A stretch of 10,767 nucleotides of DNA, taken from the NCBI GenBank assembly GCA_013002595.1, contig JABDJG010000054.1, forward strand, positions 1 to 10,767, written 5' to 3'. Each line of letters begins with the position of its first letter. Position 1 is the first letter of the stretch. Position numbers and translations under genes: made by a program. Shown here piece after piece: positions 1-6,285 of this stretch. Below the pieces are notes generated by a model. The model searched no databases, was not told the DNA's origin, and was given only the letters and a program-made list of their open reading frames with translations. The stretch is from Hyphomicrobiales bacterium. GTDB taxonomy: Bacteria; Pseudomonadota; Alphaproteobacteria; Rhizobiales; Aestuariivirgaceae.

Positions 1-2
1 TC

Positions 3-689
3 GCGCTCGCAGCTGCGATTGGGGTTGCGGTGATTGTGCGATCCTTGTTGCGCCCGCCGAAGCCCGATGAGCACGATGAAACCGAAGCTGGCGATCAGGC
101 AGCACCGAACGGCTGGGGCATTTTGAATTGGCGTTCCTTCGGCGCTTTGCTGAGCGTCACCAGCATAGACACGGTCGTTCAAACCGGCATCCTGGTTTTC
201 GTGGCTTTCTTGATGCTGTCCAAGGGCTTGCCGTTGGCTGTCGCAACCGGCGCAACCGTCATCCTTCTTGCCGGCGGCGTGTTCGGCAAGGCCGGTTGCG
301 GATTTCTCGCTGATCGACTGGGCGCCCGGCAGGCCTTCATTGTCGTCCAGGTTTTGACCGCTGTCGGCTTGGTGGCGATTGTCACGGCGCCGAACTGGCT
401 GGCGCTGTTCGCGCTCTTGCCGCTCGGTGCGGTCGCACAAGGCTCGACATCGATAACATATGGCTTTGCCGCCAACCTGATTCATCCCAGGAAAATGGCC
501 CGTGGCTACGCGTTGCTCTATTCGACGGGAACACTTGCTTCTGTCGCAGGGCCCCTGGTGTTTGGCTGGGTCGCCGATACGTGGGGTATCGGCAATGCGG
601 TATATTTCATGGCGCTGATCGTCCTGGGGTCAATTCCGCCGATGCTGATACTGCGCATTGAAACCGGTGAACCAGAGGCAAGCCGATGA
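3..689 (+). CDS. MFS transporter, C-terminal part (5' cut by window edge)
   Basis: The reading frame is open from the first bases of the window, so this is the C-terminal ~228 residues of a longer protein; the GTG at 30 is not the true start. The part seen begins with the end of a membrane helix, a charged cytoplasmic loop (rich in D, E, K and P, about 20 to 35 residues in), and then about six hydrophobic segments. This matches the second half of a 12-helix major facilitator. The loop at bases 300-329 carries GFLADRLGAR, the G-x-x-x-D-R-x-G form of MFS motif A between helices 8 and 9. A cytoplasmic tail ending in EASR follows the last helix. It is probably an inner-membrane secondary transporter, perhaps of the monocarboxylate/oxalate-formate type, but the substrate cannot be read from this half. 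No partner gene is visible; the next clear gene starts 244 bp downstream. Confidence 0.85.
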   Translation, partial: ALAAAIGVAVIVRSLLRPPKPDEHDETEAGDQAAPNGWGILNWRSFGALLSVTSIDTVVQTGILVFVAFLMLSKGLPLAVATGATVILLAGGVFGKAGCGFLADRLGARQAFIVVQVLTAVGLVAIVTAPNWLALFALLPLGAVAQGSTSITYGFAANLIHPRKMARGYALLYSTGTLASVAGPLVFGWVADTWGIGNAVYFMALIVLGSIPPMLILRIETGEPEASR

Positions 690-783
690 GAAGCCGCTTC
701 TACGTAGCCTGTGTGTGGTGGTTGTGGCGGTGGCCATCGCCACTGGCGCAAACGCATCCGACAGACCGGTTGGGTCCATTTGA
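667..783 (+). CDS. Possible tiny signal-peptide-like ORF or gene remnant
   Basis: A GTG-initiated 38-codon frame overlaps the 3' end of the transporter gene. It encodes a short charged N-terminus, a hydrophobic core (CVVVVAVAIATG) and an ANA-SD sequence resembling a signal peptidase I site, then stops eight residues later. I see no good Shine-Dalgarno sequence before the GTG. An ATG at 686 in another frame, overlapping the transporter stop as ATGA, gives a 45-aa peptide with no clear signature. It could be the 5' remnant of a secreted-protein gene that followed the transporter, or chance. Confidence that it is an expressed gene is low. Confidence 0.2.
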   Translation: MNQRQADEKPLLRSLCVVVVAVAIATGANASDRPVGSI

Positions 784-900
784 GTTTCCCGCCACCAGGG
801 CCGTCCGTCCCTTGAACGCGTGATCTCGCTGTGGTCAAACAAGCAAGGTCCCTGTCGCAAGGCCGGTAGTGTTGACTGACGAGCGGCGGGGTGATCACTG

Positions 901-917
901 TTGGGCACAGCACCCAA
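901..917. promoter_or_regulatory. Short inverted repeat before the TPR gene
   Basis: TTGGG at 901-905 and CCCAA at 913-917 form a 5-bp inverted repeat with a 7-base centre, ending just before the Shine-Dalgarno sequence of the TPR gene. It could be a small operator or a hairpin near the ribosome site. It is short enough to be chance. Confidence 0.2.
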
Positions 918-933
918 TTGAAAGGCACCAGAC

Positions 934-2208
934 ATGCTTGATGACGCCTACGGTAATTCTCTTGGGACACGGTCATCTGATGCGCGGGACGCCTACGACC
1001 TGGGCGTTCACCGGTTCCTGGGCGCCGAACCGGGGGTCGTCGACGCCTTTGAAGCTGCGATCGATGCTGACGAACGTTTCGCACTTGCCCACATAGGTGT
1101 TGCCCGCGAAATGCAGCTGCGCGCCCAACCGGACCAGGTCAAGGCAAACCTTGATCGTGCCCGCGAGCTGGCGCCCGGACTTGGCGCAAGAGAGGCCTCG
1201 CACATAAATGCATCGGGATTGCTCCTGGAAGGCAAATCAGCCGCCGCCCGGGCCGCGGTCTATGAACACGTTGCGGAGTGGCCATCAGACGTGATGGTTG
1301 CGCAGATGTGCACGAGTGTCTTCGGCCTGATCGGGTTTTCCGGCTTGCCGGGACGTGAAGCCGAGCAGCTTGCCTTTATCACGCGCCTTTTGCCCTACTA
1401 CGGCGACAACTGGTGGTGCCGTGCACAACTGGCCTTTGCCCAGCTCGAAGTCGGGCAATTGGCGTCGGCAGAAGCCAATGTGGAGGCTGCGCTGGCAGCC
1501 AATCCCGACAGCGCGCATTCCGCGCATATCCGGGCGCATCTCTACTACGAGAAACAGGAAGACGAGGAGGGGCTTCGCTTCCTGTCGGAATGGTGGAGGA
1601 ATTATGATCCGTCAGCCGCTCTGCACAACCACGTGTCCTGGCACGTCGGTTTATGGTCGCTGGAAACGGGCGATCTGGACCGGATGTGGCAGGTTCTGGA
1701 CGTCGAGATTGCACCGGAAAAGAGCAAGGGCCCGCCGCTCAACGTTTTGACGGACACTGCAGCGCTCCTGTTTCGTGCCGAACTTGCCGGCGTGGACGTT
1801 CCGGTTGAGCGCTGGAAGAAAATCAGCGCCTACGCCCTCGCCCGGTTTCCCAAGCCGGGCCTCGGCTTTGCGGACGTACACGCGGCAATCGCGCACGCGC
1901 GCAGCGGTGACCGGGACGCACTCGACGGCATCATCGAAAACGCGCGCGGACCGGCGGGCGACCTGACCCGGACGCTTGCGACCGGGTATCGCGAGATGGA
2001 GGACCGAAACTGGGCAAGGGCAGCCGATCGGTTCGCCGAAGCCATGCGCGACCACGCCCGCCTCGGCGGATCGAACGCACAGCGCGATCTGATCGATTTC
2101 TCCCTGGCAGCCTGCCTCGTCCGCGACGGACGACGACAGGAGGCCCGCACGGTTCTGTCAATCACCAGGCCGCGCGCGCTGACGAAAGACCTGGTGACCG
2201 GTCTCTAG
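934..2208 (+). CDS. TTC38-family tetratricopeptide repeat protein
   Basis: A 424-aa soluble protein with no signal peptide or membrane segment. It is built of paired amphipathic helices typical of degenerate TPRs: about residues 33-80, 88-120, 160-190 and 195-222, and again at 310-400. Two stretches are characteristic of the TTC38/StaR-like TPR family: HNHVSWHVGLWSLETGD at 231-247 and GGSNAQRDLIDFSLAACLV at 378-396. The length is close to the usual 430-470 aa. The ATG at 934 is chosen because GAAAGG lies at 920-925, 8 bases upstream. Family members are usually annotated only as TPR proteins, and their role in bacteria is not established; helical-repeat proteins of this kind usually mediate protein contacts. 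Codon use matches the neighbours. It stands alone between the transporter and the opposite-strand exporter gene, so no operon partner hints at its job. Confidence 0.85.
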   Translation: MLDDAYGNSLGTRSSDARDAYDLGVHRFLGAEPGVVDAFEAAIDADERFALAHIGVAREMQLRAQPDQVKANLDRARELAPGLGAREASHINASGLLLEGKSAAARAAVYEHVAEWPSDVMVAQMCTSVFGLIGFSGLPGREAEQLAFITRLLPYYGDNWWCRAQLAFAQLEVGQLASAEANVEAALAANPDSAHSAHIRAHLYYEKQEDEEGLRFLSEWWRNYDPSAALHNHVSWHVGLWSLETGDLDRMWQVLDVEIAPEKSKGPPLNVLTDTAALLFRAELAGVDVPVERWKKISAYALARFPKPGLGFADVHAAIAHARSGDRDALDGIIENARGPAGDLTRTLATGYREMEDRNWARAADRFAEAMRDHARLGGSNAQRDLIDFSLAACLVRDGRRQEARTVLSITRPRALTKDLVTGL

Positions 2209-2292
2209 AGCATGTCTTGCTTATATGGAATCATTTGACCGGCAGAACCGCGCTCAATACGTCACGCGCATGGCGGTCACCTTTGTCTGGAG

Positions 2293-3060
2293 TTAGTGAA
2301 TACCACCCGACAGGCGGATGAAATAGACCGCGGTCAGGATGAACCCGAAGCCAATGACGCCGGCACGCAGGTAAACCTCGTTGACCAGCCGTGAATAGCG
2401 CCCGCCCAGATACCCTCCCAGCGTGCTGCCCGACATCATCACCAGGGCTTCCGGCCAGGCAATGATCCCGCCCAGACCGAACACGAAAATGCTGAGGATG
2501 GTGAAGCTTGCAGCAAGCAGGTTCTTCACGCTGTTGGCGACGTGGAACGAGGAGAACCCCATGATCTGCACGATGGCCAGCAGAATGATACCCAGACCCG
2601 CCCCGAAATAACCGCCATAGATCGAAAAGGCGAACAGCGCCGCATAGAGCATGCCATCGGCAGACTGTCCTTTCGTCACATCGAGCATCATCTGACGCAA
2701 CCGGTCGCCGAATGCAAACAGCAGTGTCGCTGCAAGGATCAGAAATGGAATCAGGATCTCGAACGTTGCCTGCCCGGAGACCAGCAAGAGCACCGATCCG
2801 ACAATCGCGCCAAGCCCGGAGACCAGCAGGAGCGGCCATATTGCACCGCCAACGCCGGCAAGTTCACGGCGATAGGCAGGCAACGCTGCAGCATTGGACG
2901 GCAGCATGGCCAGATAATTGGTTGCATTCGCGGTTACCGGCGGCAAACCGGCGATCATGAGCGCCGGGAACGTGAACAAGGTGGCCCCGCCGGCAACGGC
3001 ATTCCAGGCACCGCCGACGAGCCCGACACCCATGAGAAAAACGACCAGTTCGAAAGTCAT
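2293..3060 (-). CDS. TauE/SafE-family membrane exporter (sulfite exporter family)
   Basis: A 255-aa, very hydrophobic inner-membrane protein with about seven or eight helices. It shows the two-fold repeat of the TauE/SafE family (formerly DUF81): AWNAVAGGATLFTFPALMIAG near residues 18-38 in the first half, and IYGGYFGAGLGIILL at 147-161 followed by NSVKNLLAA at 176-184 in the second half. Family members export or import small organic or sulfur anions such as sulfite or sulfoacetate; the substrate here cannot be read from sequence. An upstream ATG would add 11 residues, but the start at 3060 is supported by a strong AGGAGG Shine-Dalgarno sequence (plus-strand 3067-3072) 6-7 bases before it. 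It is transcribed divergently from the LysR-type gene at 3141, the classic arrangement of a LysR regulator and its target, so it is probably controlled by that regulator. Confidence 0.88.
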   Translation of the reverse strand: MTFELVVFLMGVGLVGGAWNAVAGGATLFTFPALMIAGLPPVTANATNYLAMLPSNAAALPAYRRELAGVGGAIWPLLLVSGLGAIVGSVLLLVSGQATFEILIPFLILAATLLFAFGDRLRQMMLDVTKGQSADGMLYAALFAFSIYGGYFGAGLGIILLAIVQIMGFSSFHVANSVKNLLAASFTILSIFVFGLGGIIAWPEALVMMSGSTLGGYLGGRYSRLVNEVYLRAGVIGFGFILTAVYFIRLSGGIH

Positions 3061-3104
3061 GACCAAACCTCCTGTTGTGTGGAGGGCGATCATTGCGTCA
3101 ATGC

Positions 3105-3133
3105 TTGCAACAAATAAAATGAATAGTTACTAT
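3105..3133 (+). promoter_or_regulatory. Promoter of the LysR gene with overlapping palindrome
   Basis: TTGCAA at 3105-3110 and TACTAT at 3128-3133 are separated by exactly 17 bases, a good sigma70-type layout with 4/6 matches in each box. The -10 ends only 7 bases before the ATG at 3141, so transcription should start at or just before the start codon. An 11-bp palindrome, ATAG-TTA-CTAT (3123-3133), overlaps the -10. TTGC (3093-3096) and GCAA (3107-3110) form a second inverted repeat, spaced by 10, over the -35. Both are plausible LysR contact sites for autoregulation and for control of the divergent exporter gene; this is inference. Confidence 0.5.
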
Positions 3134-3140
3134 CGCTGTC

Positions 3141-4001
3141 ATGCACAAAAACGAACACAATCTGCCCGCCAGTGAACATCTCGTCACCTTCCTGACGGTG
3201 ACCGAGTGTCAGAACATCACCCATGCCGGAGACCGTCTTGGCCGTACTCAGTCAGCCATCAGCGTCCAGATTCGCAAGCTCGAAGAGTTTGTCGAGACAC
3301 GCCTGTTCGAGCGTCAATCGCGCGGCATGGTGCTGACGGACGATGGACGAAAGCTCATCCCCGTGGCCAGGCGCGCCGTTGCAGAACTCGATCGCGTTGC
3401 TGCATTGTTTCGCCAGAAACTTGAAGGCCGCATACGCCTCGGGATCCCTGACGATTATTCGGAATCGATCCTGGAAAAGGTCGTGACCGAGTTTGCGCAG
3501 CGCCATCCCGCCGTTGAAATTTTTACCCGCTCTGGCTGCACATCGAAGTTTCCCGAAGCCATCCGCCGGATGGAGCTGGACATGGCGGTTCACTCTGGAC
3601 CGGACATTGATGATGCTGACGTTATCGCAGAGGAACAAAATGTCTGGGCCGCTGCCGACACGTTCGAAGTCGGCCCCGGCGCTGCCGTGCCGTTGGCGCT
3701 CCTCATTCGCGAGTGCAGTTGGCGCACGATCCCGACAGATGCCCTGGACAAGGCCAGGAAAGATTGGAAGGTGGCTTACGCGAGTGAAAATTTCACCAGC
3801 ATCAAGGCGGCCATAAGGGCAGGCCTGGCGGTCGGCGTTCTTCCGGCTTGCCTGGTCGAGCCCGGCATGCGGGTGCTCGGCAAGCGCGACGGGTTTCCGC
3901 CATTGCCGGTTTCACGGCGTGGTCTGCTCGTTGGGAAACATGCGCCGTCGGCCCTGGCCGAAGCCATGTCCGAGGCCATCCAAACGGCTATTGTGAAGTG
4001 A
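3141..4001 (+). CDS. LysR-type transcriptional regulator
   Basis: A 286-aa protein with the N-terminal LysR winged helix-turn-helix at about residues 11-70. The recognition region reads ITHAGDRLGRTQSAISVQIRKLEE, here split in the motif TQSAISVQIRKLE typical of the family, followed by TRLFERQSRGMVLTDDGRKL. An effector-binding domain follows at about 97-283, with the first subdomain starting RIRLGIPDDY and the second ending GLAVGVLPACLV. The length is near the family norm of about 300. No Shine-Dalgarno sequence precedes the ATG, and the promoter lies so close that the transcript is probably leaderless. It is divergent from the TauE/SafE-like exporter at 2293-3060, its most likely target. The effector is unknown. 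The last 16 codons, the stop and 27 bases beyond are repeated 2132 bp downstream (6083-6160), showing that a paralogue once existed or that this end was copied. Confidence 0.92.
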   Translation: MHKNEHNLPASEHLVTFLTVTECQNITHAGDRLGRTQSAISVQIRKLEEFVETRLFERQSRGMVLTDDGRKLIPVARRAVAELDRVAALFRQKLEGRIRLGIPDDYSESILEKVVTEFAQRHPAVEIFTRSGCTSKFPEAIRRMELDMAVHSGPDIDDADVIAEEQNVWAAADTFEVGPGAAVPLALLIRECSWRTIPTDALDKARKDWKVAYASENFTSIKAAIRAGLAVGVLPACLVEPGMRVLGKRDGFPPLPVSRRGLLVGKHAPSALAEAMSEAIQTAIVK

Positions 4002-4028
4002 TATCTTTGCCCGTTGCATCTGGTGTAG
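3951..4028 (+). repeat. 78-bp direct repeat, copy A (LysR 3' end)
   Basis: This segment covers the last 16 codons and stop of the LysR gene plus 27 bases beyond. It aligns without gaps to 6083-6160 at 71 of 78 positions. Seven differences: two synonymous changes, four that alter three codons (E to A, V to A, K to T in copy B), and one after the stop. Similarity fades beyond 4028. Confidence 0.93.
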
Positions 4029-4060
4029 TTGTCCGCTCGGGCTCAATTTCACATCCAAAT

Positions 4061-5608
4061 TCACACGTCAGAGGTGATCGACGTCGTAGGCAGTGCACAC
4101 TTGAGCAGGAGGCCTTCGCTGCGCCAGTCGACCTGTAGCTCGCCCTTGCATTGTTGCTGCAGTATTGCTGAAATGAGCTTGCTGCCGAAGCCGTGCTGGC
4201 TTGGTTCGCTCACCGGCGGCCCACCGCTCTCGGTCCACGTCAAATAATAAAGGCTGGTCGCGCCGATGCCCTCCAGCTGTCCTTTCACAACAAGCTTGCC
4301 TGTGTTGCACGACAGTGCGCCATACTTCAGGGCGTTGGTAAGCAGCTCATGGAACACCATTGTCAGGGATTGAGTGCCTGTCGAGCTCAATTGAAGATCG
4401 TCGATATCGAGCTCCAGACAATGGCTGTCCGCCTGGTTGCCCAGAATCTGCTGTGTCAGTTGCCGGAGGCCCACGCCGGACCCGTCGCTGCAGGTGAGCA
4501 TGTCGTGGGACACAGCCAGTGCGTTCAGGCGCTGTTGGAATCGGTGAGTGAAGTCCTCCACGCTGGTCGCACTGCTACCCGATTGTCTGGCGATCGCCTG
4601 GATGACCGACAGGCTGTTCTTGACCCGGTGTGAGACTTCACGCACCAGCATGTTCTGGTGTGTCCTCAAGTTCCGGCGTTCGATCGCCTGCGCCAGAATG
4701 TTGGCCACCGATTGCATGAGATGGATATCGTGTAAGGTAAAATCACGCCGGTTCCTGCAGTGTGCCCCAAGTACCCCGTAGGCAACTTCTTTCTGGCCAC
4801 GAATGATGACGCTGAGACCGCTGACCACTCCATGGTCGAGAAGCAGGCGCGGCCCATTGAACCTTTTCTCAGTCTGCAGGTTGGTGACCACGACCGGTCG
4901 ATCGCTCATCAGCGTGAATCCTGCTTGAGATTGCGGCCCGGCTCCAACGGTGGCCTTCCCGACCAGCCCGTCTTCCCATCCTACACCTGACCGCAGAATG
5001 AGATTGTCCTCGTCCGGCAGCAATTCCAGTACCTTCACCAATTCGACCTTGAGCCCCTTTGAAAGCTGTACGACCGCTTGATCAAACACCGCTTCCAGAT
5101 CCTCACTGGCCAAAGCAACCAAGCCTAGTTCAGACACAAGTTCGAGCTGCTCGACCCGCGTTTTCAGTTCGGCCTGCAGCTGTTTCTGGGCGGTGACATC
5201 GACCAGCATGTTGACGGCTCCGAGAACCTTCCCCATATCGTCCAGCAGCGGTGTGGGATGGGCGAGAAAATGGACACGGCTGCCATCCGGTCTTTCGGCG
5301 ATCGCTTCTTCGCCGCGAATGGCTTGACCGAGTTTGAGTGCACGGGCCATCGGGCATTCGTCATGCGGCAACGGTGTCCCGTCCGTGCTGAATAGCCGCC
5401 ACGAGCCGCACCAGAGTTCGTTGGACGGATCAGGCTCTCTTCCCCACAGATCGATTGCGGCCTGATTGTAAAGGTCAATGCGCCCGGCGGCATCGGTTGT
5501 GTAAACCGCTGCTGGCAATGCATCGATAACTTCTGACAATGGCAGGCCGCTCAGCCGGCGCGTCGCCAGTCGCTCGATGGTGTCGCTGATGTTGATGACA
5601 TGTGACAT
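4061..5608 (-). CDS. PAS-GAF-HWE sensor histidine kinase
   Basis: A 515-aa cytoplasmic kinase with no membrane segment. A PAS domain covers about residues 25-140 (LPAAVYTTDAAGRIDLYNQAA at 31-51; its C-terminal part, ending VTAQKQL near 143, looks like a PAC segment). A short coiled linker follows, then a GAF domain at about 160-310. The transmitter begins with REVSHRVKNSLSVIQAIARQ, giving His327 as the predicted phosphoacceptor. The ATPase part has an N box FHELLTNALKYGAL (419-432), W458-T-E460, and a G box GFGSKL (473-478). His420 plus W-x-E are the hallmarks of the HWE kinase family. It probably senses a soluble ligand, redox state or light through PAS/GAF; no bilin cysteine or flavin motif is obvious. 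The start at 5608 has AGAGGA about 13 bases upstream, a little far. No response regulator is encoded nearby, so it is an orphan kinase. It converges on the LysR gene (59-bp gap) and diverges from the small gene at 5844. Confidence 0.92.
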   Translation of the reverse strand: MSHVINISDTIERLATRRLSGLPLSEVIDALPAAVYTTDAAGRIDLYNQAAIDLWGREPDPSNELWCGSWRLFSTDGTPLPHDECPMARALKLGQAIRGEEAIAERPDGSRVHFLAHPTPLLDDMGKVLGAVNMLVDVTAQKQLQAELKTRVEQLELVSELGLVALASEDLEAVFDQAVVQLSKGLKVELVKVLELLPDEDNLILRSGVGWEDGLVGKATVGAGPQSQAGFTLMSDRPVVVTNLQTEKRFNGPRLLLDHGVVSGLSVIIRGQKEVAYGVLGAHCRNRRDFTLHDIHLMQSVANILAQAIERRNLRTHQNMLVREVSHRVKNSLSVIQAIARQSGSSATSVEDFTHRFQQRLNALAVSHDMLTCSDGSGVGLRQLTQQILGNQADSHCLELDIDDLQLSSTGTQSLTMVFHELLTNALKYGALSCNTGKLVVKGQLEGIGATSLYYLTWTESGGPPVSEPSQHGFGSKLISAILQQQCKGELQVDWRSEGLLLKCALPTTSITSDV

Positions 5609-5661
5609 CGTAGCTTTGTAGTCCTCTGAATTCGGCAGCTTCCGTGATTGCCTTTGCTCAA

Positions 5662-5674
5662 TGTAACGTTAACA
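5662..5674. promoter_or_regulatory. Palindromic operator candidate between kinase and small RHH-like gene
   Basis: The sequence TGTAACGTTAACA is a near-perfect palindrome centred on TAACGTTA (5664-5671). It sits 54 bases upstream of the kinase start in the 235-bp divergent gap, a suitable place for a repressor site. A small DNA-binding-like protein is encoded across the gap. Nothing else proves function. Confidence 0.3.
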
Positions 5675-5843
5675 CACTGCAGACCCGGGATAGAGTCCCC
5701 GCTAACTCCCTTGCATCACAGCAGGTCTTGGTTGCTGTTTACTGTTTCGTCTAACAAAGCATGCTATTGGCAATTTACTTACTTGACGCCATTGACATCT
5801 GTTACTAACTTTATGTCTGTCAGCACTGCCTGTGGAGAAGGCC

Positions 5844-6071
5844 ATGAACAGGTTCCGGGATGAACGATTGCAGATCATGTTGAGTCCGGTCGAGCGCAGG
5901 GCGATCGATGACTGGCGTTTCGACACGCGTATGCCGAGTCGCGCAGCGGCCGTGCGCGAACTGCTCCGGCGGGGATTGCAGGCTGAAGGGTTCAAGTTGG
6001 CCGAAGACGAAGCGAGGTCAAGTGAGTTCGGCGTTCTTGAGAATCAGCAGGCTAATAAATCAACCGACTGA
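5844..6071 (+). CDS. Small ribbon-helix-helix-like protein
   Basis: A 75-aa protein. Residues 8-46 read RLQIMLSPVERRAIDDWRF, then a turn (DTRMPSR) and AAAVRELLRRGLQAEG. This is a short beta strand, a first helix opened by SPVE, and a second helix opened by SRAAAVRELLRRGL, the pattern of MetJ/Arc/CopG-type ribbon-helix-helix DNA-binding proteins. The C-terminal 25 residues are polar and probably disordered. A GTG at 5832 would add four residues, but GGAG at 5834-5837 lies 6 bases before the ATG at 5844, so the ATG is preferred. TTGACG (5783-5788) and TTGACA (5792-5797) upstream are candidate -35 boxes, although no good -10 is seen at the right distance. It lies divergent to the kinase gene, so it may control itself and the kinase. 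No toxin gene is next to it, which argues against an antitoxin. A LysR gene fragment begins 12 bases after its stop. Confidence 0.65.
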   Translation: MNRFRDERLQIMLSPVERRAIDDWRFDTRMPSRAAAVRELLRRGLQAEGFKLAEDEARSSEFGVLENQQANKSTD

Positions 6072-6082
6072 TCCAGCGATTT

Positions 6083-6133
6083 GCCCTGGCCGAAGCTATG
6101 TCCGCAGCGATCCAAACGGCTATTGCGACGTGA
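6083..6133 (+). pseudogene. 3' fragment of a LysR-type regulator gene
   Basis: The frame from 6083 reads ALAEAMSAAIQTAIAT and a stop. This matches the C-terminus ALAEAMSEAIQTAIVK of the intact LysR protein at 13 of 16 residues. Upstream of 6083 the match ends abruptly, and the small RHH-like gene stops at 6071, so no start or DNA-binding domain remains. It is the tail of a lost paralogue or a copied gene end, and is not expected to make a functional protein. Confidence 0.85.
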
Positions 6134-6160
6134 TACCTTTGCCCGTTGCATCTGGTGTAG
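6083..6160 (+). repeat. 78-bp direct repeat, copy B
   Basis: The second copy of 3951-4028, 71/78 identical with no gaps, at an offset of 2132 bp. The 27 bases after the stop codon differ at only one position, so the similarity is not explained by protein-level selection. Together the copies bracket the kinase and RHH-like genes. Confidence 0.93.
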
Positions 6161-6203
6161 ATATCCGGGTTGGCGCAATCGGGCTGTGACGATGATACAA
6201 AGG

Positions 6204-6239
6204 ACATAAAAAAATCATTATATAAACTATTCTTTATGT
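6204..6239. promoter_or_regulatory. AT-rich palindromic operator and likely -10 before the homocysteine methyltransferase gene
   Basis: Three related heptamers lie here: ACATAAA (6204-6210), ATATAAA (6220-6226) and, inverted, TTTATGT (6233-6239). The last two form a 20-bp ATATAAA-N6-TTTATGT palindrome with one mismatch; the first and last form a perfect 7-bp inverted repeat spaced by 22. TATAAA at 6221-6226 can serve as the -10, so a bound protein would block RNA polymerase. No good -35 is visible. The AT-rich arms resemble operators of ArsR-family methionine-cycle regulators such as SahR, from memory of that family; the regulator is not in the window. Confidence 0.5.
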
Positions 6240-6285
6240 GTTATCCTTTGCGCTTAATAACCAAATTCCCGAGGTTGAGCAAAGA

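Noticed and set aside
2203..2245. The stretch around TCTAGAGCATG after the TPR gene resembles a common Hyphomicrobiales intergenic repeat.
   Set aside because: Only the first dozen bases fit, and no second copy or clear palindrome is present in the window.
2231..2839. A 202-codon open frame on the minus strand inside the exporter gene.
   Set aside because: It is out of frame with the clear TauE/SafE-family coding sequence and has the Arg/Cys/His-rich composition of a shadow frame in GC-rich DNA.
5844..6071. Antitoxin half of a toxin-antitoxin module.
   Set aside because: The RHH-like fold would suit, but no small toxin gene follows; the next sequence is a LysR gene fragment and then the bmt leader.
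3951..6160. An integrative element with attL/attR formed at the LysR 3' end.
   Set aside because: Direct repeats at a gene 3' end fit the idea, but no integrase or mobility gene lies between them and the copies differ at 7 of 78 bases.
6161..6285. A SAM or SAH riboswitch in the bmt leader.
   Set aside because: The region is AT-rich with a DNA palindrome over the -10, and the transcript left after it (about 50 bases) shows no stem set matching a riboswitch I know.
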